DNA of 64,000 nucleotides, taken from contig NC_013929.1 in the NCBI RefSeq assembly GCF_000091305.1, forward strand, positions 4,092,001 through 4,156,000. Reading direction: 5' to 3'. The stretch's first letter is position 1. Every line of letters starts with the position of its first letter. The translations under genes were made by a program, and so were the position numbers. The stretch comes from Streptomyces scabiei 87.22 (GTDB lineage Bacteria; Actinomycetota; Actinomycetes; Streptomycetales; Streptomycetaceae). Shown piece by piece: positions 17,100 to 25,909 of the stretch. The notes beneath the pieces are model-generated. The model had not been told where the DNA came from. It ran no database searches and saw only the letters and a program-made list of their open reading frames with translations.

Positions 17100-17209
17100 G
17101 GCGCCGCATCCTCCCAGCACGGCCCCTCTCCACGGCCCCGACACCGCCGTCCGGCCCCCACCGTCCACCGAGTGGCCCACGCCCCCTCCCCCTGACCGAC
17201 AATGGCCCG

Positions 17210-18406
17210 GTGAACGACCAGGACCCCGCCGCCTTCCTCGCCCCCCTGCTCACTCCCGAGGGCCGCGCCCTCCTCGACGAGGTGCGCGGCACCGAACCGG
17301 CGCGGGAACTGGCCGTGGCGACCCGGCTGCGCCGGGACCACCCGGCGCCCCTGGTGTCGGCGGCCCTCGCCCAGGCACGGCTGCGGCAGCGCGCGGCGGC
17401 GAAGTTCGGCGCGGCGGACGCGGAGCGGATGTTCTTCACGCCGAACGGTGTCGAGCAGTCGACCAGGACGTCCGTGGCGGCCTACCGGGCGGAATGCCTC
17501 CGGGCGCTCGGCGTGCGGTCGGTCGCCGACCTGTGCTGCGGCATCGGCGGGGACGCGATCGCGATGGCGCGCGCCGGCCTCCGGGTACTGGCCGTCGACC
17601 GCGACCCGCTGACGGCGGCGGTCGCCCGCGCCAACGCCGGCGCGCTCGGCCTCGCCGAGCTGATCGAGGTGCGCGAGGCGGACGTGACGGAGGTGGACAC
17701 CTCCGGGTTCGACGCCGTGTTCGTCGACCCGGCCCGGCGCTCCTCCGCGCGCGGCCGGATCTTCGACCCCGAGTCCTACTCCCCGCCCCTGTCCTGGGCC
17801 GTGGCGGCCGCGCTGAAGGCCCCGCTGGGCGCGCTGAAGATCGCGCCCGGCATCCCGCACGAGGCGATCCCCCCGGCCGCCGAGGCCGAGTGGATCTCGG
17901 ACGGCGGCGATGTGAAGGAGGCCGTGCTGTGGTTCCGCGAGGGCGGCACCCCGGGGGCACGGCGCGCGATGCTGCTCCCTGCGGGGGCGGGCGTCGGGGC
18001 CTCCCCCGACACGATGCTGCCCGACCCCCCGGTCCGCCCGGTCGGCCGCTACCTCTACGAGCCCGACGGCGCCGTCATCCGCGCCCACCTGGTCGCCGAG
18101 GTCGCGCAGGACCTGGGGGGCGGGCTGATCGACCCCACGATCGCCTACATCACCGCCGACGAGCACCATGTCACGCCGTACGCCACCGCCTACGAGATCA
18201 CCGACCGACTCCCCTTCGGGGTGAAGAAGTTGAAGGCCCTGCTGCGGGAGCGCGAGGTGGGCATCCTGACCGTGAAGAAGCGGGGGTCGGCCGTGGAGCC
18301 GGAGGAACTGCGCAGGAAGGTCAAGCCGCAGGGACGCAACGCGGCGACGGTCTTCCTGACCCGGGTCGCGGGGGCGCCTTCGATGCTGATCGGCCACCCG
18401 GTCTGA
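17210..18406 (+). CDS. Class I SAM-dependent methyltransferase with THUMP-like domain
   Basis: 398 aa. Residues 95-200 are a Rossmann methyltransferase: VADLCCGIGGDAIAMA is motif I, VLAVDRDPLTAAVARANA the acidic loop, and FDAVFVDPARR the motif IV region (DPAR). The C-terminal 100 residues (VKKLKALLREREVGILTVKKRG) are the THUMP-like extension found in actinobacteria, suggesting an RNA target. GACAAT ends 6 nt before the GTG at 17210, a leaderless arrangement. The target is unknown. Confidence 0.88.
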   Translation: MNDQDPAAFLAPLLTPEGRALLDEVRGTEPARELAVATRLRRDHPAPLVSAALAQARLRQRAAAKFGAADAERMFFTPNGVEQSTRTSVAAYRAECLRALGVRSVADLCCGIGGDAIAMARAGLRVLAVDRDPLTAAVARANAGALGLAELIEVREADVTEVDTSGFDAVFVDPARRSSARGRIFDPESYSPPLSWAVAAALKAPLGALKIAPGIPHEAIPPAAEAEWISDGGDVKEAVLWFREGGTPGARRAMLLPAGAGVGASPDTMLPDPPVRPVGRYLYEPDGAVIRAHLVAEVAQDLGGGLIDPTIAYITADEHHVTPYATAYEITDRLPFGVKKLKALLREREVGILTVKKRGSAVEPEELRRKVKPQGRNAATVFLTRVAGAPSMLIGHPV

Positions 18407-18432
18407 CCCCTACGGGCCCCGGGCGGGGCTCC

Positions 18433-19737
18433 TCACGCCTCCTCGTCCGCCCGCGCCAGCAGCAACGCCCGCTCCCGCTCGTTGCGCGCCAGCCCGGCCG
18501 CCCGTACGAACTCGGCGCGGGCCTCCTCCGTCCGGCCCAGCCGCCGCAGCAGATCCCCGCGGACGCTGGGCAGCAGGTGGTAGTCGCGCAGGGCCGGTGC
18601 GGCGGCGAGGCCGTCCACGATCTCCAGCGCGGGCCCGGGGCCCTCGGCCATGGAGACGGCGACCGCGCGGTTCAGCTCCACCACCGGGGACGGGGCGCGG
18701 GCGGCCAGCAGGGCGTACAGGGTGACGATCTTCGGCCAGTCCGTCTCCTCGTAGGTGTACGCCTGGGCGTGGCAGGCGGCGATGGCGGCCTGGAGGGCGT
18801 ACGGGCCCGGGGCGCCCGGCGCGCAGGCGGTGGCGCGGCCGAGCGCCGTGAAGCCCCGGGCGATGAGGGGGCGGTTCCAGCGGCGGCGGTCCTGGTCGGC
18901 GAGCAGGACCGGTTCCCCGGAAGGGGCCGTGCGGGCGGCGGCCCGTGACGCCTGGAGTTCCAGCAGGGCCGCCAGGCCGTGCACCTCGGGTTCCTTCGGC
19001 ATCAGCTGGGCCAGCACCCGGGCCAGCCGGAGGGCGTCCTCGCACAGGGCCGGGCGCAGCAGGTCGTCGCCGGCGGTGGCCGCGTACCCCTCGTTGAAGA
19101 TCAGGTAGATGACCTCCAGCACGGAGTCGAGGCGGGCCTCGCGGTCGGGGCCGTACGGCACCTCGAAGGCGACGTTCTGCGTGGCGAGCGTGCGCTTGGC
19201 GCGGACCACGCGCTGGGCGATCGTCGGCTCGGGGACCAGGAAGGCGCGGGCGATCTCGGGGGTGGTCAGGCCGCCGAGGAGGCGCAGGGTGAGGGCGATG
19301 CGGGCCTCGGCGGAGAGCACGGGGTGGCAGGCCGTGAAGACGAGGCGGAGGAGGTCGTCGTCGATGTCGTCCGGGTCGGTCGGCCGGTCGAGGTGGGGCC
19401 CCGCCGCCTCCAGGTCCCGGCCCACCTCGGTGAGCTTGCGCGCGTACCGTTCCCGGCGGCGCACCAGGTCGATCGCCCGGTGCTTGGCGGCGGCCGTCAG
19501 CCAGGCGCCCGGATGGTCCGGCACCCCGTCGCGCGGCCACTGCTCCAGCGCCGCGACCAGAGCGTCCTGCGCCAGTTCCTCCGCGATCCCGACGTCCCGG
19601 ACGATCCGCGCGACCCCGGCGATGATCCGGGGCGACTCCATACGGAAGACGGTCTCGACGGCCGCGTCGGAGGCGGGCCGGGACGTGGGGGCGTCGGCGG
19701 GAGCGGGACCGGGCGCGGAGGTGGGCTGTGGGGTCAC
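18433..19737 (-). CDS. ECF42-type sigma factor with C-terminal TPR-like domain
   Basis: 434 aa, far longer than a standard ECF sigma. Region 2 is at about 30-95 (IAEELAQDALVAALEQWP, AKHRAIDLVRRRE), region 4 at about 135-185 (LTTPEIARAFLVPEPTIAQRVVRAKR). A long alpha-helical extension follows, with the motif VIYLIFNEGY typical of ECF42. In this group the extension replaces an anti-sigma factor in control, and the gene is paired with DGPF/YCII genes, exactly as here. The GTG at 19737 is 51 bp from the DGPF gene upstream. Confidence 0.9.
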   Translation of the reverse strand: MTPQPTSAPGPAPADAPTSRPASDAAVETVFRMESPRIIAGVARIVRDVGIAEELAQDALVAALEQWPRDGVPDHPGAWLTAAAKHRAIDLVRRRERYARKLTEVGRDLEAAGPHLDRPTDPDDIDDDLLRLVFTACHPVLSAEARIALTLRLLGGLTTPEIARAFLVPEPTIAQRVVRAKRTLATQNVAFEVPYGPDREARLDSVLEVIYLIFNEGYAATAGDDLLRPALCEDALRLARVLAQLMPKEPEVHGLAALLELQASRAAARTAPSGEPVLLADQDRRRWNRPLIARGFTALGRATACAPGAPGPYALQAAIAACHAQAYTYEETDWPKIVTLYALLAARAPSPVVELNRAVAVSMAEGPGPALEIVDGLAAAPALRDYHLLPSVRGDLLRRLGRTEEARAEFVRAAGLARNERERALLLARADEEA

Positions 19738-19788
19738 AGCCCACCATCAGACACCCGGACGGCGCCCTCGCCAAGCGGATCCGATGGC

Positions 19789-20145
19789 TCAGGGCTCCAT
19801 GATCTCCCGCACCTCGCAGGTGACCGTCCAGTGCTCCTCGTGCACCTTCAGGAACCGCTTGGTCCACTCGATCGCCTCGGCCATGTCCTTGGCCTGGACG
19901 ATGGCGTACCCGCCCACGACCTCCTTGGACTCGGTGAACGGCCCGTCCGTGACGGAGAGCTTCCCGCCCTCCCAGTGCACCCGCGTGCCCTGGGCGGTCG
20001 GGGACAGACCGGCGGTGTCCAGCAGCACGCCGGCCTTCGTCATCTCCTCGATCAGGTCCCCCATCCGCTGCATCAGCTCGGGGCTCGGGCCCTCGGCGGG
20101 GGCGTTGGTCTCGTCGATCCGGACCATCGACAGATAGCGCGGCAT
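19789..20145 (-). CDS. YCII-related (DGPF domain) protein
   Basis: 118 aa with the DGPF motif in VTDGPFTESKEVVGGYAIVQ at about 64-83 and the YCII-like ferredoxin fold. The ATG at 20145 follows GGAGTCACC. DGPF proteins are the standard neighbours and presumed targets of ECF42 sigma factors; the gene for that sigma factor is next on the same strand. The biochemical role of the family is unknown. Confidence 0.9.
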   Translation of the reverse strand: MPRYLSMVRIDETNAPAEGPSPELMQRMGDLIEEMTKAGVLLDTAGLSPTAQGTRVHWEGGKLSVTDGPFTESKEVVGGYAIVQAKDMAEAIEWTKRFLKVHEEHWTVTCEVREIMEP

Positions 20146-20283
20146 GGTGACTCCAGGTGCGTCGGCGGCCGGGGCTTCTCCCCGACTCTCACCCCTACGT
20201 CGAACGGCCGCACCCCGGATCGACACGGCCGCCGGGATTTCCTGGAAAAGTTTTTCGCCCGCGCTCGCCCCGGCTGTCGCCCC

Positions 20284-21369
20284 CTACTTCAGCGACTCCC
20301 AGAGCTTCCTCGCCTCGGGTTCCCGTGCCACCACCCGGTTGCTGTCGTACGGGGCGGGCGCGACCGGCATCATCACGGTCGTGGTGGCGGCGGAGGACAG
20401 GCCCTCCAGGCTCCGGCCGAGGCGCACCAGGTCGGTGATCGAGGCGAGGCCGGTGTCCGTCGTGAGGCTCGCGGTGACCGCGTCGGCGGCCCGGTAGAGC
20501 TGCGCGGGGTTCGTCAGGAGGTCGGTCGAGGAGATCTGGTCCAGCAGGGCCTTCACCAGCTTCTGCTGGAGGCCGATACGGCCGAGGTCGCTGCCGTCGC
20601 CGATGCCGTGGCGGGTGCGGGCGAGCGCGAGCGCCTGCTCGCCGTCGAGGTGGTGGGTGCCGGCGGCCAGCTTGAGGTGGCTGTCGGCGTCGTCGATGTC
20701 CTCGTCCGTCGTGACCGTGACCCCGCCGAGCGCGTCGACGAGCTTGGCGAAGCCGGCGAAGTCGATCTCCATGTAGTGGTCCATGCGGACGCCCGTCATC
20801 GACTCGACCGTCTTGACCGCGCAGACCGGGCCGCCGACCGCGTACGCGCTGTTGAACATCGCGTTGTACGCCACCGCCGTCGAACCGCCCGACTCCAGCG
20901 GGCAGGACGGGCGGGTGACCAGAGTGTCGCGGGGGATGCTGACGACGGTCGCCCCGGTCCGGCCCTCGTCGACGTGGACGACCATCGCCGTGTCCGAGCG
21001 GGCGCCCGCGCCCTCGTCGCCGCCGCCGAGCGCGGCGTTCTCCTTGCCGCTGCGGGAGTCGGAGCCGAGGACGAGGATGTTCAGCGTGCCGCTCGGCAGG
21101 GAGTCGGTGGTGGCCGACGCCTCGGGGGCGGCCGTCGCGGTGGTCCGCGCGGGGCGGTCGTCGCCGAGCGCGGTGTTGATGTCGACGCCCTTGATGTTCG
21201 AGTTGAGCCGCCAGAACGTCCAGCCCAGCCCGCTCGCGGCGAGCACGAGGACGCCGGCGAGGGCGAAGCCGGCGATCCTCAGCCGGCGCCGCCGTCTGCC
21301 CGCGTCCCCGTTGTCCTCGCCCCCGTTGTCCTCGTCCCCGCGCACGTTTCCTTCACCCGTCACACACAT
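20284..21369 (-). CDS. LytR-CpsA-Psr family cell-wall glycopolymer ligase
   Basis: 361 aa: a short basic cytoplasmic segment (RRRRRLRIAG), one membrane helix at about 32-52, then the extracellular LCP domain starting at LNILVLGSDSR. The Arg/Asp residues that hold the pyrophosphate are visible (LGSDSR, RSDTAMVVHVD, VSIPRDTLV). LCP proteins attach wall teichoic acids or other glycopolymers from lipid carriers to peptidoglycan. The exact start is uncertain: ATG at 21369, or GTGs two and eight codons downstream; the last has GAAGGA but close spacing. Confidence 0.9.
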   Translation of the reverse strand: MCVTGEGNVRGDEDNGGEDNGDAGRRRRRLRIAGFALAGVLVLAASGLGWTFWRLNSNIKGVDINTALGDDRPARTTATAAPEASATTDSLPSGTLNILVLGSDSRSGKENAALGGGDEGAGARSDTAMVVHVDEGRTGATVVSIPRDTLVTRPSCPLESGGSTAVAYNAMFNSAYAVGGPVCAVKTVESMTGVRMDHYMEIDFAGFAKLVDALGGVTVTTDEDIDDADSHLKLAAGTHHLDGEQALALARTRHGIGDGSDLGRIGLQQKLVKALLDQISSTDLLTNPAQLYRAADAVTASLTTDTGLASITDLVRLGRSLEGLSSAATTTVMMPVAPAPYDSNRVVAREPEARKLWESLK

Positions 21370-21446
21370 GAACGTACGTCCGAATTGTTACGGCGAGGAA
21401 CTGCCTGCCGCCTTTCCTTCGGAAATTCTCAGATTTCCCGGGCTTC

Positions 21447-22826
21447 TCAGCCGAGGGTCACGGTCGGTACCGGGTTGGTGCCGCTCCAGGTGCCGTTGAA
21501 GCCGAAGCTCACCGAACCGCCGCTCGGGACGCCGCCGTTCCAGGAGGCGTTGGAGCAGCTGACGGCCGTGCCGGTCTGGGTGCAGGTCGCGTTCCACGCC
21601 TGGGAGACCTGCTGGCCCGCCCCGAAGGTCCAGGTGGCCCGCCAGGAGGAGAGGGAGGAGCCTGCGGCGCAGCGGATCGTCACGTTGCCGGTGAAGCCGG
21701 TGTTCCACTGGCTGGCGACGGTGTACGCCGCCGAGCAGCCGGCCGGGACCGGGGGGTCGGTGACCGTGCCGCCGAGTGCCGTCACGATGCCGTGGTAGGC
21801 GGGTTTCGGGGCGTAGTTCTCGTCGTACGGGGTGGCGGCGCCCTCGCCCGGGAAGACGTCCGGGATCCAGGAGTCGGAGTCGGTGAAGCCCCAGACGGTG
21901 ACGGCGGTGCAGCGGGTGACGGCCACGCACGCCTTCACCACGGCGTCGTACTCGGTGCGCTGCTGGGCCAGTTTGGCCTGGGTGGCCGGCAGTTGCATCC
22001 GGATGTCGAGTTCCGTGATGGCGACGTCCACGCCGAGGTCGGCGAAGCGCTGGATGTTCTGCTGGAGGGTGGCGGGGACCTGACCGAGGATCAGGTGGGC
22101 CTGGAGGCCGACGCCGTCGATCGGGACGCCGCGTGCCTTCAGGTCGCGGACCAGGTTGTAGAGGGCCGTGCTCTTGGCGTTGACGCCCTCGACGTTGTAG
22201 TCGTTGATGTAGAGCTTGGCGGCGGGGTCCGCGGCTCGGGCGGCGGTGAGGGCCTGGGCGATGTAGTCGGTGCCGAGGCCGTTGTACCAGAGGGTCTGGC
22301 GGTAGGTGCCGTCCTCGTTGAAGGGCTCGTTCACCACGTCCCAGGCGGCGAGGCGGCCCTTGTAGCGGCCGACCTCCAGTGCGATGTGGTCCTTCATCAG
22401 CCCGCCGAGCTGGGCGGGGGTCCAGGTGCCGTTCTGCAGCCAGTCGGGGTTCTGGCTGTGCCAGACCAGGGTGTGGCCGCGTACGTCCTGGTCGTGGGCC
22501 TCGGCGAAGTCGACGATCCGGTCGGCCTCGGTCCAGTTGAAGTTGCCTCGGGTGGGCTCGACGGAGGCCCATTTCATGGCGTTGCCGGGGGTGAGCCAGT
22601 TGAACTCCCGGGCCGCGATCTCGCCGTAGGTGCCGGTGAGCTTGGAGCCGGTCACCGCGGTGCCGATGCCTTTGCCCTTGGCTGCGGCGAGGTCCCGGAG
22701 GGGCGGGTCGGCGGCGTGGGCGGCGTTCGCGGTCGGGGCGGTGGCGATCAGGGCGGCGGCGAGGGCGGTGAGGGTGGCGAGCAGCGGGGTGAGACGGGCG
22801 CGCCTGGGATTTCTGGGGGTTCTCAT
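21447..22826 (-). CDS. Secreted endo-1,4-beta-xylanase, GH10 with C-terminal CBM2
   Basis: 459 aa. A Sec signal with Arg-rich start and cut near ANAAHA opens the protein. The GH10 barrel spans about 45-345 with acid/base Glu167 in WDVVNEPF and nucleophile Glu272 in ITELDIR. After a short linker, a family 2 carbohydrate-binding module (about 358-459) starts at CSAAYTVASQWNTGFTGN. It cuts xylan backbone outside the cell; the importer and GH3 enzyme nearby would take up and finish the oligomers. The ATG at 22826 has GGAGG upstream, overlapped by a CGAAA-N-TTTCG-type operator. Confidence 0.95.
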   Translation of the reverse strand: MRTPRNPRRARLTPLLATLTALAAALIATAPTANAAHAADPPLRDLAAAKGKGIGTAVTGSKLTGTYGEIAAREFNWLTPGNAMKWASVEPTRGNFNWTEADRIVDFAEAHDQDVRGHTLVWHSQNPDWLQNGTWTPAQLGGLMKDHIALEVGRYKGRLAAWDVVNEPFNEDGTYRQTLWYNGLGTDYIAQALTAARAADPAAKLYINDYNVEGVNAKSTALYNLVRDLKARGVPIDGVGLQAHLILGQVPATLQQNIQRFADLGVDVAITELDIRMQLPATQAKLAQQRTEYDAVVKACVAVTRCTAVTVWGFTDSDSWIPDVFPGEGAATPYDENYAPKPAYHGIVTALGGTVTDPPVPAGCSAAYTVASQWNTGFTGNVTIRCAAGSSLSSWRATWTFGAGQQVSQAWNATCTQTGTAVSCSNASWNGGVPSGGSVSFGFNGTWSGTNPVPTVTLG

Positions 22827-22837
22827 TGCGGGTGCCT

Positions 22838-22850
22838 CCGAAAGTTTCGG
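22838..22850. promoter_or_regulatory. Xylanase operator overlapping the ribosome-binding site
   Basis: CCGAAAGTTTCGG is a perfect 6-1-6 palindrome containing CGAAA-N-TTTCG, the sequence reported in front of Streptomyces xylanase genes. It abuts the Shine-Dalgarno GGAGG of the xylanase gene, 12 bp before the ATG. Confidence 0.8.
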
Positions 22851-22919
22851 TTGTGCATCCGATTGACTGCGGAGGAGTGTGGAGGGGGTTGTGCGAGTCG
22901 TCAATACATCAACTTTTAG

Positions 22920-23353
22920 CCACGGGCTCCGCGGTTGGGGTGGGGTGGGCGTGTGCGGGGTGCGGTTTGTGGTGCGGGTGCCGCGCCGTCGGGGTCTTTC
23001 GCGCAGTTCCCCGCGCCCCCTGAAACGATCTCGCAGTTGCCCGCGCCCCCGGAAAGAACGGCAGACCATCTGCCCGGTGCGGGCCGTTGCCGGGTGACCC
23101 GCCGTCGGGGTTCTTCGCGCAGTTCCCCGCGCCCCTGAAACGATCCCGCAGTTGCCCGCGCCCCCGGAAAGAACGGCAGCCCATCTGCCCGGTGCGGGCC
23201 GTTGCCGGGTGACCCGCCGTCGGGGTTGATCGCGCAGTTCCCCGCACCCCTGAAACGATCCCGCAGTTTCCCGTGCCCCTGACGAGAACGCGCAGTTTCC
23301 CGTGCCCCTGACGAGAACGCGCAGTTTCCCGTGCCCCCGAGAAACGTGCCCCT
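22920..23353. repeat. Intergenic tandem repeat block between xylanase and bxlR
   Basis: No gene is present. A unit of about 115-116 bp is repeated: the marker CGTCGGGG recurs at 22987, 23103 and 23218. Each unit contains one inverted copy of the dispersed GGGGCGCGGGGAACTGCGCG element. The block ends with three head-to-tail 29-bp units, starting CGCAGTTTCCCGTGCCCC at 23262, 23291 and 23320. Growth by slippage or unequal crossing-over is likely. Confidence 0.85.
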
Positions 23354-24415
23354 TCAGGAGGCCGGCGGCGCTGTCGTGCTGCTTCGGACCACCAAGGTTG
23401 TTGCCAGTTCTACCCTCGTCGCTGTGGGTGGGGTGTCCTGGCGGCCCAGGTCCAGGACCAGGCGGGCCGCCGCTTCGGCCATCTTCATCAGGGGCTGGCG
23501 GACCGTCGTCAGCGGGGGGCCCACCCAGCGGGCGACCGGCAGGTCGTCGAAGCCGACCACACTGAGGTCCTCCGGGATGCGCAGGCCCAGTTCGCGGGCG
23601 GCCTCGTAGAGGCCGAGGGCCTGGAGGTCGTTGCCGGCGAAGACGGCCGTGGGGCGGTCGGGGCGGCGCAGCAGCTCCAGCCCCAGCCGGTAGCCGGTCT
23701 CGTGGTGGAAGTCCCCGGCCTTGATCAGGTCGGCCGCGACCGGCAGCCCGGCGGTCTCCAGCGCGGCCCGGTAGCCGTCGACCCGGGCGCGGCTGCAGAT
23801 CATCCGCGAGGGCCCGCTGATGGCACCGATCCGCCGGTGCCCCAGTTCGACGAGATGCCGGGTCGCGGCGAGGCCGCCCTGCCAGTTGGTGGCGCCGATC
23901 GACGGCACGTCGTCACCGGGGTCGCCCGCCGGGTCCATCACCACGAACGGGATGGAGCGGCTGGTGAGCAGGGCGCGCTGGGACTCGTCCAGCCCCGACA
24001 GGACGAGGACGACACCGTGCGGGCGGCGCGCGGCGACCTGGTCGGCCCAGGTGCGGCCGGGGGTGAGCCGGCCCGCGCTCTCGGAGAGGACCACGCTCAG
24101 GCCCTCCTCGCGCGCGATGTTCTCGACGCCCCGGATGACCTCCATCGCCCACGCGCTCTCCAGCTCGTGGAAGACCAGGTCGATGAGGGGCGACCGGCTC
24201 GCCTCGGCGCGCCGGCGGCGGTAGCCGTACTCGCGCAGCAGCTCCTCGACACGGGTGCGGGTCGCGGGCGCGACGTCCGCACGGCCGTTGAGCACCTTCG
24301 AAACAGTCGGAGCCGAGACGCCGGCCTGCCGGGCGATCTCGGCGAGCGTCGCGGTCTGCGTGGACTGGGACGCACGCGCTCTTGTCTGGATTTCCTCGGG
24401 CTTCGCGGGCTTCAT
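23354..24415 (-). CDS. bxlR: LacI-family repressor, BxlR-like
   Basis: 353 aa. The helix-turn-helix at about 24-45 (TLAEIARQAGVSAPTVSKVL) and hinge are followed by a periplasmic-binding-like sugar domain (IDLVFHELESAWAMEVIRGV, then VVGFDDLPVARWVGPPLTTV). It is divergent from a sugar importer operon ending in a GH3 enzyme, the arrangement of bxlR-bxlEFGA in S. lividans. It probably represses the operon until a xylo-oligosaccharide binds. The symbol is by context; another xylan- or arabinoside-type ligand is possible. Confidence 0.85.
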   Translation of the reverse strand: MKPAKPEEIQTRARASQSTQTATLAEIARQAGVSAPTVSKVLNGRADVAPATRTRVEELLREYGYRRRRAEASRSPLIDLVFHELESAWAMEVIRGVENIAREEGLSVVLSESAGRLTPGRTWADQVAARRPHGVVLVLSGLDESQRALLTSRSIPFVVMDPAGDPGDDVPSIGATNWQGGLAATRHLVELGHRRIGAISGPSRMICSRARVDGYRAALETAGLPVAADLIKAGDFHHETGYRLGLELLRRPDRPTAVFAGNDLQALGLYEAARELGLRIPEDLSVVGFDDLPVARWVGPPLTTVRQPLMKMAEAAARLVLDLGRQDTPPTATRVELATTLVVRSSTTAPPAS

Positions 24416-24443
24416 GAGCGGGATCGTATCCCTGCGCGACCTC

Positions 24444-24472
24444 TTGACGAACCCTTTCGGCGGCCATACGTT
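24444..24472 (+). promoter_or_regulatory. Promoter of the bxlEFGA-like operon
   Basis: TTGACG (24444-24449) and TACGTT (24467-24472) are separated by 17 bp, close to the vegetative consensus. Predicted start is near 24479, at the edge of the first operator-like repeat. Confidence 0.75.
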
Positions 24473-24475
24473 CCC

Positions 24476-24530
24476 GGAACATTCGAAGTGTCATCCGAAA
24501 CATTCGTCTTGTCGACCGGCTGAACATTCG
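24476..24530. promoter_or_regulatory. Three ACATTCG direct repeats, likely repressor sites
   Basis: GGAACATTCG (24476-24485), CGAAACATTCG (24496-24506) and TGAACATTCG (24521-24530) occur in the same orientation with ends 21 and 24 bp apart, about two helical turns each. They cover the predicted start and leader of the importer operon. The middle copy is also a CGAA-N3-TTCG palindrome. Confidence 0.7.
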
Positions 24531-24544
24531 CGAAGGGTGCTGTC

Positions 24545-25909
24545 ATGGAGTCGAGTAGAGGTCAGGCCGCCGGTACGAGCACGGGCGCCCGGCCGTTCAG
24601 CAGGCGCTGGTTCCTCGGTGCCGGTTCCGCCTCGTTGCTCACCGCGGGGCTGGGCGCCGGCCTCACCGCCTGCGGCTCCGGCGGCGGGTCCGGCGGCGGG
24701 GACGGCAAGACGCTCACCGCGTTCGTCTACGGCGACGACGCGGTGAAGGTCCAGCAGGCGGGCGTCGACCGGTTCAACAAGTCGGCCGCGGCGAAGAAGG
24801 CCGGCGGCACCGTCAAGCTGCAGAAGGTCCCGGGCTCCGACTACTCCCCCAAGCTCCGCACGGCGATGGGCTCGCCCAGCGCCCCGGACATCTTCTTCAA
24901 CTGGGGCGGCGGCTCGATCAAGCCGTACGAGGACGCGGGCAAGCTGGTCGACCTCACCGACATCATCGACGACGACCCGGTGCTCAAGGACGGCTTCCTG
25001 CCCTCGGTGCTCTCCGCCGGTGATCTCAAGGGCCGCCACTACGGCATCCCGATGCGCGGCATGCAGCCGGTGATCCTCTTCTACAACAAGTCCGTCTTCG
25101 CCGAGCACAAGCTTCAGCCGCCCACCACCTGGGACCAGCTGCTCGACAACAACGCGAAGCTGAAGAAGGCCGGCATCACCCCCTTCGCCCTCGGCGGCTC
25201 CGACCTGTGGCCCAACCTGATGTGGCTGGAGTACCTGGTCGACCGGCTCGGCGGCCCCCAGGTCTTCAAGCGCATCCAGGACGGCGACGCCGACGGCTGG
25301 GGCAACCCCACGATCCTCAGGGCCGCCGAACTGGTCAAGGAACTCGTCGACGACGGCGCCTTCGGCTCCAAGTTCACCTCGGTGTCGTACGTCAACGGCG
25401 GCGCCCCCGCGGTCTTCGCGCGCGGCAAGGCCGCCATGCACCTGATGGGCTCCTGGGAGTACTCGACGCAGCTCGGCAAGTTCCCGGACTTCGCCAAGAG
25501 CAACCTCGGCTGGGCCCCCTTCCCGACCGTCGAGGGCGGCACCGGCGATGTCCTCAACGTCGTCGGCAACCCCACCAACTACTGGTCCATCAACGCCCGT
25601 ACGAAGAACAAGGACCTGGCCGTCGGTTTCCTCAGGGACTGCGCCTCGGAGGCGTACGCGAAGGCCCTGATCGCCAACGGCGACGTGCCGACCACCTCGA
25701 ACGCGGCCGCCCTCCTCGGCTCCGCGCCGAACCCCGAGTACGCGAAGTTCCAGTACGACATGGTGCAGAAGGCCCCCGCCTTCACGCTCTCCTGGGACCA
25801 GGCGCTCGGCGACGGGCTCGGCACCAGGATGCACACGGAGATCGGCAAGCTGTTCGCGGGCAAGTCCTCGCCGAGCGAGTTCGTGACGGCGTGCAAGGGG
25901 CTGAAGTGA
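24545..25909 (+). CDS. bxlE: ABC transporter sugar-binding lipoprotein, BxlE-like
   Basis: 454 aa. The signal combines a twin-arginine motif (SRRWFLG at 19-25) with a lipobox (LTAC, lipid Cys43), so it is probably exported folded by Tat and anchored to the membrane. The rest is an extracellular solute-binding protein of family 1. It captures xylo-oligosaccharide or a similar sugar for the two permeases encoded next. No ATPase gene is in the cluster; in streptomycetes the shared MsiK usually serves such importers. The stop overlaps the next start (GTGA). Confidence 0.9.
   Translation: MESSRGQAAGTSTGARPFSRRWFLGAGSASLLTAGLGAGLTACGSGGGSGGGDGKTLTAFVYGDDAVKVQQAGVDRFNKSAAAKKAGGTVKLQKVPGSDYSPKLRTAMGSPSAPDIFFNWGGGSIKPYEDAGKLVDLTDIIDDDPVLKDGFLPSVLSAGDLKGRHYGIPMRGMQPVILFYNKSVFAEHKLQPPTTWDQLLDNNAKLKKAGITPFALGGSDLWPNLMWLEYLVDRLGGPQVFKRIQDGDADGWGNPTILRAAELVKELVDDGAFGSKFTSVSYVNGGAPAVFARGKAAMHLMGSWEYSTQLGKFPDFAKSNLGWAPFPTVEGGTGDVLNVVGNPTNYWSINARTKNKDLAVGFLRDCASEAYAKALIANGDVPTTSNAAALLGSAPNPEYAKFQYDMVQKAPAFTLSWDQALGDGLGTRMHTEIGKLFAGKSSPSEFVTACKGLK

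Noticed and set aside
23262..23349. Possible CRISPR array (three 29-bp repeats)
   Set aside because: The repeats are head-to-tail without spacers, and no cas gene is near.
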